Assembly (NCBI RefSeq): GCF_031143425.1
Contig: NC_090446.1
Span: forward strand, 654,617,717 to 654,681,716
DNA from: Pleurodeles waltl
Lineage: Eukaryota; Chordata; Amphibia; Caudata; Salamandridae
DNA length: 64,000 nucleotides
Direction: 5' to 3'
Positions 33,639 to 44,659 of the stretch are shown here, in pieces (within the stretch, counting starts at the first letter, position 1; every line of letters starts with the position of its first letter). The position numbers and the translations under genes were made by a program. The notes under the pieces were generated by a model. The model was given only the letters and a program-made list of their open reading frames with translations. It searched no databases and was not told the DNA's origin.

Positions 33639-34674
33639 GCACCGTCCGCTGGGTTTGGCGAGGAGACGGATGAATCCTCCCGTGTACAGGCCGCTGGTGG
33701 ACCTGTCGACAATGGAAGCACGCCACATTATCCTGACCTACCGGCTTGACCATGCCACTATACATGAACTGTGTGCCCAGCTGGAGCCCGACCTGATGTC
33801 CCCCATCCGCCAACCCACAGGGATTCCCCCTCTGGTGCAGGTCCTGTCAGTACTCCATTTCTTGGCAAGTGGGTCATTTCAGACAACAGTGGGAATTGCT
33901 TCTGGGATGTCTCAGCCCATGTTTTCGAAGGTGTTATCCAGAGTGTTGTCTGCCCTGATGAAATACATGAGGAGCTACATCCTTTTCCCTGAGGTGGGCG
34001 AATTGGCTACAGTGAAGGGTGATTTCTATGCCCTTGGACATATTCCCAACGTCATTGGTGCCATTGATGGGACCCATGTGGCTTTGGTTCCCCCAAGAGA
34101 CAGGGAGCAGGTATACAGGAACAGAAAAAGTTACCATTCCATGAACATCCAGGTGGTGTGTTTGGCTGACCAGTACATCTCGCATGTAAATGCCAAATTC
34201 CCTGGGTCAGTGCATGACGCCTACATCCTAAGGAATAGCAGCATCCCTTACGTGATAGAACAGCTAGAGAGACACCGTGTATGGCTATTGGGGGACTCTG
34301 GGTACCCCAACCTGTCGTGGCTACTGACCCCAGTAAGGAATCCCCGGACCAGGGCAGAGGAACGGTACAATGAGACCCATGGGCGTACTAGGAGGGTGAT
34401 CGAACGCACCTTCGGCCTCCTAAAGGCCAGGTTTCGGTGCCTGCATATGACAGGTGGATCCCTAATGTACTCACCTAAGAAGGTGTGTCACATCATCGTG
34501 GCCTGCTGCATGCTTCACAACCTGGCTTTGCGACGCCAGGTGCCTTTCCTGCAGGAGGATGGTCGAGACGGTGGTGTTGTGGCAGCTGTGGAACCTGTGG
34601 AGAGTGACGAGGAGGAAGACGACGGGGCTGAAACAGACAACAGGGACAGAATCATTGAACAGTACTTCCAATAG
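33639..34674 (+). CDS. Harbinger (HARBI1-like) DDE transposase, main exon, intact
   Basis: Cuts and inserts the transposon in the nucleus. Acceptor TTCCTAG precedes 33639; with exon 1 (27248-27330) the gene codes for 372 residues. A helix-turn-helix-like N-terminal region is followed by the DDE_Tnp_4-type catalytic domain: Asp171 in AIDGTHVAL, Asp247 in GDSGYPN and Glu283 in RRVIERTFG (35 residues between the last two). The C-terminus is acidic (ESDEEEDD) and ends IIEQYFQ. No stop or frameshift is present. If exon 1 is not used, an ATG at 33670 (MNPPVYRPL) could start a 334-residue form. It runs tail-to-tail towards Myb1. The same domain is broken in copies 1 and 3. Confidence 0.93.
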
Positions 34675-34963
34675 GACACAGGTAACAATTCAAACATAAT
34701 TTAGTACATGTAAACTACTCTCCTGCATCTCTGCTGCCTGTCTATTTGCCCCAGTGTATGATGACTGAGTTGTGGCTTTTCCCTCCCTATTTCAGATCTG
34801 GGGTCCCCACTACGAGTCCTGTGCTTCGTTTCCCCATGGACTACAGCTTTGTGGCAGCTGTTTGTTGACTTCACTATGTACAAGGACATATTTGCACTGT
34901 CATGTCAATTACAATATTTTGAAATCACAGCCAGACTCCAGATAGTTTTGTGCAAAATAGGCG

Positions 34964-34969
34964 TTTATT
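34964..34969 (-). promoter_or_regulatory. Polyadenylation signal for Myb1 (copy 2)
   Basis: AATAAA on the minus strand, about 215 bases past the Myb1 stop codon. The same hexamer occurs at the equivalent place in copy 3 (59615-59620) although the surrounding sequence has diverged. Confidence 0.55.
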
Positions 34970-35182
34970 TCAGTGCTCAAAATGGGATGGGTGGTTTCAA
35001 GTGGGTGGGGGCTATGGTGAAGGAATGTCCATGGCAGAGTCCAGAGTAACAGTCACACAGGTGCATTGTCCATAGGCCTGTGGAGAGATGGAGCATGGGC
35101 AGTTCAAGGATGGACAGGGAGACAATGTGGGACAGTGGGATGACATCAGGTGGTATCCTTTGCTGGCGGGGGTCTTGACATC

Positions 35183-36771
35183 CTACTCTGTCTTCTTGCG
35201 AGATCTCAGGGCCCTCTTGCGGGGTGGTTCTTCTCCTGCAGGAGGTGGGGGTCTGGTGGGCTGCTGTTGTGCGGGGGCCTCCTGTCCACTAGCGCCGGCA
35301 GAGGTGGTTGGCTGTTCTTGGTCCAGGCTAGTGGCAGGGGCCCTTTGTTGTTGTTGAGTGTCCGTCCTGGTGTTGATGAGTTCCTGCAGCAGCCCTACCA
35401 TGGTAACCAGGGTGGAGGTGAGGGCTCTGATGTCCTCCCTGTACCCCCGATAGTGTTCCTCCTGCAGTACCTGGATCTCCTGGAACCGGGCCAGTACCGT
35501 CGCCATCGTCTCCTGGGAGCGGTTGTATGCTCCCATGATGGTGGTGAGGGCCTCGTGGAGAGTGGGTTCCCTGGGCCCGTCCCCCCCCTGTCGCACAGCT
35601 GCCCTCCGAGTTGCCCTGTTTCCCTGGGCCTCTGCCCCCTGGCCGGTGTGCCCACTACCACTGCCCCCAGGTCCCTGTTGTTGTTGGGGTGGTGGGTTAT
35701 CCTGGGTGCCCTGTAGTGGTAGACACACCGCAGATTGACGCGCCCTGGAGACAGAGGCATGGGCCCGCTGGGTGGGAGCTGTGCTGGTGTTCCCAGAGGG
35801 GTTTGGGTCTGTAGTGGCCTGTGCCTGTGTGAGGGGAACCGACTGTCCAGAGGTCCCCGATGGTCCGGGCTGGTCATCAGTGTCCAGGTCGACAGAGCTG
35901 CTGTCATCGCTGACGGCCTCTTGGGTGGGGGGTGTGGAGAATTCTGGGCCCTCCGTGGCGGTGTGTTGGCGGTCGGGTCCTGCAGGGGTATAGAGGTATG
36001 GTTATAGTTTCAATGTGTGCCATATGGGTGTATCTGTGGGTTCCCGTGTCCCCAAGTGCTGGCATTCGTGTGTGGGGGCTTTGGTGAGGGTGGCTTGTGG
36101 GGGGGATGTGTATATGCATTGGGCATGCTTTGGTGATGGGTGTCCATGCTTAGTGGACGCATGCAGGCCTAGGTTTTGGGATGTGTGGGTTGTGATGGTG
36201 AGACATTGGCAGGGAATAGGTGTGCTGGGGGTGGGGGTGAGGATGGTGGTGGGGGTGAGGATGGTGGTGGGGGTGATGGTGGGGGTGAGGATGGGGGTGG
36301 GGGTGAGGGTGGGGTTCGAGGATGGGGGTGAGGGTTGGGGTATGATTTGGCATGCAGGTGGGGGGGAAGCAGTATTGAAGCTTCAACTTACCAGAATCCA
36401 TTCCTCCGCCGACTCCTGCGAGGCCGTCAGGATGCAGGATGTTCAAGACTTCCTCCTCCCATGTTGTAAATTGTGGGGGTTGAGGTGGGGGTCCTCCGCC
36501 AGTCTTCTGCACGGCGATGTTGTGCCTGGATACCATGGAACGCACCTTCCCCCGTAGGTCGTTCCATCGCTTCCTGATGTCTTCCCGATTTCTGGGGTGC
36601 TGTCCCACAGCGTTGACCCTGTCGACAATCCTCTGCCATAGCTCCGTCCTCCGGGCAATGCTGGTGTATTGGACCTGTGTGCCGAAGAGCTGGAGCTCTA
36701 CCCGAACGATTTCCTCCACCATGACCCTGAGTTCTTCGTCTGAGAAGCGGGGGGTGTCTTTGGGGTGCCAT
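35183..36771 (-). CDS. Myb1 (Myb/SANT-like DNA-binding protein), copy 2, two exons
   Basis: Exon 1 36771-36392 (donor CTG|GTAAGT), exon 2 35979-35183 (acceptor CCTGCAG). The Myb/SANT domain is in exon 1 (LWQRIVDRVNAVGQHP, then IRKRWNDLRGKV). Exon 2 begins Ser/Thr/Gln-rich, then has a long helical coiled-coil-like part (EALTTIMGAYNRSQETM ... EIQVLQEEH) and ends in a basic PPRKRALRSRKK, a likely nuclear signal. Harbinger Myb proteins are known to bind the transposon and carry the transposase into the nucleus. One defect: the C-run near 36745 has six C where five keep the ATG at 36771 in frame; with five, the gene is 392 codons. Otherwise translation could start at the ATG at 36722, losing helix 1. 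The extra C may be a sequencing error. Confidence 0.75.
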
Positions 36772-37339
36772 GGAGTGGTGTGTATGATGTGTGGGGTGGA
36801 GTATGTGTAGTTAAGTGTGTTGAGTGTGGTGGTGTGTGTTGTTTTGTGTGTGGATTTTGTGTGGGTGATGGTGTAGTGTGCCTCTGTGTGATGGTGTTCT
36901 GTGATCGCTGCTGTGTCTCTCAGTGCTTCTTTTTGGATTTTGGTCGAAGGGGTTTGTGGGTGATGTGGGTGTGTGTTTTATATTGTATTGTGTGTGTGGG
37001 AGTGGTGTGTGTATCAGGTGTGTGGAATTCAAATCGTCCAATGTGGCTGAGTTTTGTTCGTTTGTGTGTATTCTGACCGCGGCGGTGTGTACCGCCAATG
37101 GAAAACCGCGTTTGAAAGACCGCCGCGTGGATTCGTGGGTCGTAATGGCATGGGCGTATTTCTGTTGGCGTGACGGTGGAGGTTTGGTCACCTCCACTTT
37201 TCCGCCGACCGCTGGTCTGGCGGTCTGTTGTGGCTGTCGGATTTTCGGAGGTTTGGCTGCTGCGGGTCAGAATGACGGTGGCGGATTACCGCGACCGCAG
37301 CGGAATTATGGAGGATTTCTGACCGGCGGTAGGCGCCTT

Positions 37340-37365
37340 TTACCGCCGAGGTCAGAATGACCCCC
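37340..37365 (-). repeat. Right terminal inverted repeat, Harbinger copy 2
   Basis: Reverse complement begins GGGGGTCATTCTGACCTCGG. Followed by TTT (37366-37368), the target duplication. Confidence 0.9.
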
Positions 37366-37718
37366 TTTGTTTGCTTTTTAAAGACTTAAGACACTTTAAA
37401 TTACTTTTTAATGATATCTTTACAAATTCATATTGCATCTATGATCGTTTTGACCTGCAAATACCCAGATAAATATTATATATTTTTCTAAACACTGTGT
37501 GGTGTATTTTTGTGGTGCTATATTATGTTATTGTATGATTTATTGCACAAATACTTTACACATTGCCTTCTAAGTTAAGCCTGACTGCTCGTGCCAAGCT
37601 AACAGAGGGTGGGCACAGGATAATTTGGATTGTGTGTGACTTACCCTGACTAGAGTGAGGGTTCTTGCTTGGACAGAGGGCAACCTAACTGCCAACCAAA
37701 AACCCAATTTCTAACACT
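37366..37718. mobile_element. About 2.16-kb interspersed repeat, part 2
   Basis: Right-hand part of the same repeat, separated from part 1 by Harbinger copy 2. Removing the transposon and one TTT restores a continuous sequence (AAGAGACTTTGTTTGC). Ends at TTTCTAACA, next to L1-c linker sequence. Confidence 0.65.
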
Positions 37719-39245
37719 CTCCTTCTAATTTTTGTTTCTGCTCAACGGTCAATTTCAGAAGACTGAGTTTAGAGAAAATTGCATTTTCTTCAGTTTTATC
37801 AGAACAATTGATGGAAATATACAAAATTTTGTAAAATGATTGAAAATGTGTGAGAATCTTTGAGGGGACTGTGGGTAGGGAGCCGTCAGGATTCTTAGTA
37901 GCGGGGATTGTCCTAGAACTTTCTTGCTGGTCTCATTGGTATGCTAATAATCTACCAGCTTTTACCCCACATTCATAATGTCGTTGACAAATGTGAAACA
38001 GACATTATTCTGCATTGGAGGTGTAAAGAGTATATAGGTTGAATTTTGTTGATAATAATTTTTGTAGTAATATTGGACAATGGTTTTGAGAATAAATAGA
38101 GGTGAGGCGTGAAATATCTTTTTCTAGTGTAGTTCTGGTAGTGTTAGTACTTTTTTTGTCAAAAGTGGTGTCTCTGATTATCATACTTCTCAATAGTGCT
38201 TTCCCAGCTCCCCAAAGTACATGAGCCAATGAGACTGAGTGTTCATTTTCCTTCAGATATTGCAATAAGTATGAACATAATACCTGATTCTCCTGCTTGT
38301 TTTTAAATGAGGAAAGGTTAAGTCTCCAGGGAGGTCTCGGAGGATTTGGAAGACCTAAATCTATATTTATATCAATAGGATCATGATCCAAGATATCACA
38401 AGGAACAATTTTTGCATTGGTTTTTAATTGTAAAATGGAGGAGGAAGTCAAGAAATAGTCAATTAGTATACAAATGGAATGAAGGCAGGAGGTGAAAATA
38501 TAATCTCTCCTGGTTGGATGTAATAATCTCCATGATTCTTATCAGGAATAATCAATCATAAAATATTGTAACATATACCTATCTTTATCATTCTGTATAT
38601 CTGCTTTGCCTGATCTATCAATAAACGGTTCGATGGTAACATTCCAGTCTCCATCGATTAGCACATGTATATTCCCAAAAACTGATAATAATCTATTACT
38701 TGAGATATAAAAGTAAAGTTAGAGTCTGTAGGGGCATATATTGTTCCCGCTATTAGAAAAGTATTATAAATTTGGAGTTTGGCAAAAATGTAATGACCCG
38801 CAATGTCTTCCCATCTTTGTAGTATTTCATAAGGTAGGTGTTTATTAAAAAGGATAAAAACTCCACATTATCTGGATGGTGTGTGTGTGCTACCAAGGTT
38901 TTTTTTAGAGGTGATACTTGCATGAACTGCATGACCTACCCAGTTCTATTTACAATTTTTGCTTTCTGACAGATGTCTGAAGTTTTTTAATTTAAACATG
39001 GAAAAGTGATAGATTATAAGTGGTATTCATATACGTCTCATTTATAGTGAGTTCGAATCGGTGGTCCTTCTATCAGACATGTAGGTTTGTTATGTTAAGT
39101 GTCAACAAGGCTCAAATATGAGTACAAATGTTTGAGGCTATTAATGATAAAAAGGTTTTATTAGAGGTGTTTCCAAATAAATGTAAACAGCGTTTTGTTT
39201 CTTGAAGAAGAAAAATAAATTTGAAACAAGAATTCTCAGTGGCAT
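37719..39245 (-). mobile_element. L1-type LINE, minus strand, 5' half (L1-c continuation)
   Basis: Endonuclease and linker of the same L1 as 22441-25112. The 38005-38451 frame has a DHDPI motif and the usual W-x-LN spacer (PPWRLNLSSF), and endonuclease pieces lie to the right up to about 39245. At 37719-37740 the linker ends in ...EQKQKLEGE, and the L1 frame continues on the other side of the insertion with VSTEEVLKAI at about 25110, so the two halves join without a gap. Confidence 0.7.
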
Positions 39246-39439
39246 CTACAGGCATTATAAATTAACACACTGTAAGAGCCACGGTTAAGACATGATCCCT
39301 CGCATGCAGATCGCGTGTTTAAAGATTATTATGAGAGAGCATTCAAGATCAAGTATTTAAAAGCAATCAGGCAAAGCTCCAGAGGGGCCACATCAATAAC
39401 TAACAAAAGTGGCAGCACGTTGTTCCTGAATGATTAAAT

Positions 39440-41240
39440 ATATAAAAGCGCTGGAAGGCCAATTATGATCTGCACTGTCATATGGCTAGAAGACAGAATA
39501 CCGATATGGTTGAGACTGTCACTGTCTTTATCCGGACGGATTGCAACAGTGAAAATGGTAATCCTACCCAAGTTCTTATATCTTTTTCTTTCATACCTGT
39601 CCCCATTATAGCTCATTTTCAGCGGCGTCTAAGGTCCAATCTTATAGCACTGATCTGGGTCAGTAAACAACCCTGTGTCTCATGGGAACTCCTCACTCTG
39701 CCACTTGCCCACGGTTGTCTGGGAGCGCTTAACATGAAGCGATATGCTTTGTGTGCTTAGGTGGAATATTTACACTTCTCCCTACACCAGACACCATTTG
39801 AGTCCCAAACGGGCAATAAAAAGTGATCGTGCAGCTCCATGGCCTATCACCACGGCACTCTACCTACCTTACAAGGCACCGAGGGTGGATAGACACGGTG
39901 GGGTGCGTATTGGGCATGGCATTGCTTGAGAAAGTGTGCTGGGATACTCCGCCTCTACACCTCTAGGGCACAACCCTCAGTTACCACACCTACAAGACAA
40001 GGGCACCAGGACGCGTGCATGCGGATGAGACCTTACAGCTTTTTCAGACCTGTATCGCTAGGACAATTTTTTACCATCATTTGAAGCCACCAAATTTTCA
40101 ACTCCACTGCACTATAAATATTTCCATACTACCTGCTCAGAGCCGCATGCTGCACACTGCATGACACATTCCCTGCTCCCCTTCCAACACTTCAGGCCCT
40201 GGAACACATGCTCACTAAGCCATTACCATGCAAACGTATTACTCGCCTTTACACTATCATATAGACTTCTATGCTTCTAACAGTGCTGGCGGCACGCATG
40301 GCGTGGGAGGCAGACCGGACCCCCCATTACATATAAACAATGGCCCTTCTGCTGCGGCCAGGTGAAGACACTCTCACCCAATTATAGATTGTGCTTCCTA
40401 CACTTCAAGCTTTTACATCATCTATATAGCACCCCACTGCAACTCTTTAAAATGGGGCTCGTTGTGGATACATGCTACTTTCAGTGCGCTTCACCTCTGG
40501 CCTCCAGAGGGTGTGGATTTTTGGGAGGGAGTGTTCTCAATCATACACACATTCACAGGACACTTACCTCCCTGCAGCCCCTTGGTGCGCCTCCTGGTCT
40601 ATGGCAAGGGCATGCCGACTGGAGGCCGCCTGCTTACTGCCATTCTCCTCCTCCTGGCCAAACGAAGGGTGGCCATGAACTGGGGGGGGGGGGGGGAGAC
40701 CTGCTCCCGCTGTCAAGGCTTGCCTATGGGATACAGCATACTGTCAAGGGCAGCTGTGCAAATTCTAGGAACTTATGCCCCTGCATACCCACCCCTTTCC
40801 TATCATTCCTCTGTCAAAGGGACTGCCCTCTTGCTTATATTGGGAGAGGCACATTCCAGGGACAACTCCATATATGTTGGTAATAACTGCTTGTTTACCG
40901 GAGCAGGGAAGGCTGCGATGATGTACCTTGTTTTCTGTTGTACACAAGCATGGCCTCCTGCTGTTAATTGCTTTCTTGCAATACACTGCTACATATTGTT
41001 GTTTCACTGCTGGGTGTACCGTGTCAAACTTGCCTTATCTGGACCTCTGCAGGCGGGGGCCTTAAGTAAGATTGATACCATGCCATGCAATATTTAGATA
41101 CTGTTTCTCCCTCCCCCATCTCCATTCCTTCCTTCCGCCCCCTACCTCCCCTTTAGTGCTCCTTCCTCTTTCTTACCTGTGCTGCCACAGTTGCTATACT
41201 GTTTTTTCTGACTTAAATGCAAATAAAAAATCCAGAAAAT
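39440..41240 (+). mobile_element. L1-type LINE, plus strand, 3' end (L1-d)
   Basis: Plus-strand ORF2 C-terminal remnants: an FLYLF-like segment then FQRRLRSNLIALIWVSKQP and VSWELLTLPLAHGCLGALNMKRYALCA (39560-39760), then LHFKLLHHLYSTPLQLFKMGL (40400-40460) and FWEGVFSIIHTFTGHLPP (40530-40580). It is followed by a 3' UTR ending in an A-rich tail (41218-41245). Frames are broken in several places. A 15-base G run lies at 40682-40696. Confidence 0.75.
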
Positions 41241-41336
41241 AAAAATAGTAATAATATTAGTAGCTCTAATTTTCAACATAAGTACCTCTTATTACTGAAA
41301 AGTCAATACCCACATCACAAATTAATCCTTACCGTC

Positions 41337-41338
<2 letters not shown>

Positions 41339-41396
<58 letters not shown>
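41339..41396. repeat. (TA)n microsatellite
   Basis: Uninterrupted AT dinucleotide run of about 58 bases, about 100 bases after the A-rich tail of L1-d. Confidence 0.98.
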
Positions 41397-41399
<3 letters not shown>

Positions 41400-42339
41400 A
41401 TTCATCGATTTATGAAAAGTTAGTGCTGCCTTTACGTCATTTTTTGACGCAAAAGCGATGCAAACTTACAACATATAATTCTTTTGCGCCCTAAGTCTTC
41501 AAATATGCCTGATGCTAGCTAAGCAGAAAGCGAGCAAGAGTTATCAGAGTGCTCTTGGGTGGATGAACAAGTATTCCCAGTTACCTCACATTTACAGCTG
41601 CAGCAAGTCTGATAACCTAATTTCGTTTTGTCCTGCACCAGCTTCAATCAGGATCGATTTTTTCACATCCTGTTGAGCAATCGATGTAAAATTAGATGAC
41701 ACGGAAAGACTGCACTGTGTATCAGTGTCTAATTCAGAATAAGGGTCTGATTTTCAAGAATTATAGTAATTTGTCTGAAGTGTCAGGTTTCAGCTACGTT
41801 GACAGAAAACGCTATTATCGAAGTCTTTGATGTTTGAATGAGGCTTCATTGAGAACTCCACCTATTATTTCTGTTTAGTGAATGGGGGATGTTCTATTAG
41901 AAAAGGCCAACTCACAGCTGCTCCTATATTATATGACTAAACGTTTCCTACTGGTTAAAATATTTACTGATCCTCTAAATAGTTCTCTGAGTGCACAACA
42001 TGTACCAACCTAACCAGGAAAAAACAAACAAATAGAATAATTAGTAGAGGAACCGTCTTTAGGGCGTGGGATCGGTGTAGCTGCGCCTGGCGCTGTCTTT
42101 TGGGAGGTGGGGGAGACCGGGGAGTGGGGGGGACCCGGGGGGGGGGGGGGGGGGACGTGCAGTGTTTGAAAATAACTTTAGGTCTTAAAATCAATGAACT
42201 TCCCTGTGTCCAACAGTTTCAGGTAACACTAAAAATGTCAAGATTCTGGTGAGTAATGTTACTGCTGGTGAAAGATCGGAATTCATCTTGAGGCAGGTTT
42301 GAGTCATCCTTAATCAGAGGTCAGGGTTAATGAACAAAC
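41397..42339. other. Unclassified sequence
   Basis: No coding frame or recognised repeat. A run of 18 G is at 42137-42154 within a short GC-rich patch; the rest is AT-rich. Confidence 0.5.
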
Positions 42340-42342
42340 TGA

Positions 42343-42954
42343 GGGGCATACTTACAATATGTTGGCTGCTGCTGCCTTGCAGCAAAAGAAAAGGACAGGA
42401 ATGTGCCATATCTGTAAGATTCAGCGCACACATTATTGTTCTCTTCCACTGAGCTGGCGCACCATTGGCTGCCATGCGCCAACGCAGGCACCTTTGCACC
42501 ATGGTGCAAAGGTGTCTGCATTGTAAGAATAATTGTTTTTGTGCAGGAAGAGACAACTTCCTGCACAAAAACAATCAACCGAGGTGTTTTCCTCTTTCTA
42601 TATGTGCTGAAGAATGCAGAACACATAGAAAGAGGAAAATAAATGAGGAGAAATAAAGTTATTTCTCCTCATTACGCCTCCCCTGGGGAGGTGAAGGGTT
42701 TGACACATTCTCAGGTGTGCATCTGGGAATGTGTCAAAATCCATCAGTGTTGCATGGGAAAATCCACCACAACACCCATGGAACACTTCTTTGATGCGGA
42801 GTAAAGCAACGCAGTGACGTGCGCTGCATTACCTTACTCCATATCTACAAGGCCATGAAAAGCCATGCAAAGTGGATATGGGCCTGCAACCTGAACTGCT
42901 GGTGTGTCAAAAAAGTGACGCACCAGTGGCGCAAGCCACTTGTGAATAAACCCC
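42343..42954. mobile_element. Hairpin-array MITE (612 bp) with TGA target duplication
   Basis: Terminal inverted repeats GGGGCATACTTACAA and, reverse complemented, GGGGTTTATTCACAA, flanked by TGA (42340-42342 and 42955-42957). The interior is a row of separate stem-loops: a perfect 26-base palindrome at 42489-42514; a 19-bp stem with 6-base loop at 42532-42575; an approximately 18-bp stem at 42587-42639; a 13-bp stem at 42642-42673; a short palindrome at 42677-42691; a 12-bp stem at 42699-42738; a 17-bp stem at 42798-42840; and weaker ones at 42839-42881 and 42900-42925. No coding capacity. The 3-bp duplication suggests Harbinger-type mobilisation. Confidence 0.75.
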
Positions 42955-42957
42955 TGA

Positions 42958-44659
42958 GTGTGAGTGAACTCTGAATAGCTCTTTACATTTTTTTTAACTG
43001 TTGGAGAATGGTAGTGAGGGAATATGTGGAGAGGAAGGTCAAAAAAGACTGTCGTACTGGGCACCACCAACGCTAAAGCCAGCCCTGATAGAGGATTATT
43101 ATAAGGAACATTGTGTGTTTTTACCAAGAGCCTTCCTTCTGATGAGGATGATGAGTGGGACTACTCACCTACACATGCTCAAGGTATGTGTTGTTTATGG
43201 GGGGATTTATATGGCCAGATCTAAGGTGTGAGGCAGAATTTCATCTGTTTGGACCAGTTCGGTGGAGGGTGCTGAGAAGCTCTTTATTATGTCTCAGTTG
43301 CTCTGAGAAAAGATGCGCAATTTGAGCTCCATTCTGAACAGCAAGAGTAATACAACAAGCCAGTCCTTAACTTGAGGCGGTGGTTTCCACTGCTCGGCAC
43401 CAGCACTTACTTGCCAACACCGGCTTTTGACAGCTGCCACATGGTGGTGCTGTTTTTTGCAATGTAAATATGAGAAGAACAACAGCTGTTTACCAATGCA
43501 ATATTAATTGTAAACAACTAGTACCTGCAACCCTAGCCATTCTTATTGCTTTGGGGGCCAGGAACAATTTGCATGATCACACTTGTAGCAGTGTGATGGC
43601 TAGGAGTTGTGTAGGTACTGCCATTGGAAGTGCTGACAGTGATAATATTTAGTGCAAGCTGCGGTGGCACTTAATTATTTTTTTACAAATTAAGCACTGC
43701 AACAAGCCTAATATGCAGAGGGTTCTTGCTCGAGAGTCTGAGAGCACAGTTTTAAAAGATGTAAATGTAGTTATTTGTTTTGAATTTCTTGACTTCCACT
43801 CAGACAATACCCTTGGTTCTTGTACTGCTTTCGTTCCTGGAAATGTTCAGTTTTGTGCCAGATATCAAGGGCCACTCTGTGTCATGTCTTCTAGGCAATT
43901 CAATATTTGTTGAAAAATATGAATGCTTGCGGGAGATTCCAGATTAGATTCACCATGGCGGGAAGGGTGATCATATTATTTCAGTAGAAGGCATATATTT
44001 GAGGTTTTAGAATACCAGTATTTGACTGATACTTACATGCACGTTAAATATATGACTTCTCAAGTTCTCAAGAACTAGACATTCCTTGGAGAAGCCATTA
44101 CCTTCTGGAATTCACTCAAATCAGACAGAAGAACCGAAATCCATCATTCTGATCCAGCAAAGAACTGAAGATCACCTACTTGACATCATCGAATAAGCAT
44201 ACTTCACATTGACTCTGAAGTTCTGATCCTTAAAGTCAATGATCTATTGTTCTAAGGTTTACTGCCGTTATCCAGACTGTTTTTAGGTCGACCTGTTCTA
44301 ATCTATTCTGTGGGCTTTAACCACGCCCATCTCATGCCCATTACTTTCATTTGTTCCTGGGACTGCCTTTCAAAAATCCCTTCATTTTGTGGGTAAATGC
44401 TTTACATTTGTTCTGCCCTGGGGCTGTTTTGTTACACCTTCCAGACTGACCCTGTTACATGGATTATTGCACGATTAGCCATATACTTCAGCGTGGGTGT
44501 TCTTATTTTTTCTTTTGTCTCTCCCTTTTGCGCTCCATGGTGACCATGGCGCTTTGAAGTTTCATGCAGCGTGAACTCGATCGTTGGTATCGGAGCGCTT
44601 TGCATGAATATCAGTTACGTCACATGGGTTACACTCTTACCGAATCTGAGTCATTCCAA
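42958..44659. other. Unclassified AT-rich sequence
   Basis: I recognise no gene or repeat family. Short open frames here have no motif and no homologous partner elsewhere in the window. Confidence 0.5.

Larger units (their letters stand above)
26920..37365 (+). mobile_element. Harbinger copy 2: 10.4-kb, near-complete PIF/Harbinger transposon
   Basis: Terminal inverted repeats GGCCCTCATTCTGACC (26920) and, reverse complemented, GGGGGTCATTCTGACC (37365), flanked by a TTT duplication (26917-26919 and 37366-37368). It carries a two-exon transposase (+), the MYPOP-like Myb2 gene (-) inside the transposase intron, the Myb1 gene (-) at the right end, and three minisatellites. The transposase is intact; each Myb gene has a single small frame defect. 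It is the least decayed of the three copies. Subterminal regions are dense in GGCGGT/ACCGCC. Confidence 0.9.

Noticed and set aside
40362..40883. A 173-codon frame beside the 211-codon frame at 40462
   Set aside because: Both are pieces of the frameshifted L1-d ORF2 C-terminus and not separate genes.
41217..41423. Open frame containing a run of YI dipeptides
   Set aside because: It is a translation of the (TA)n microsatellite.
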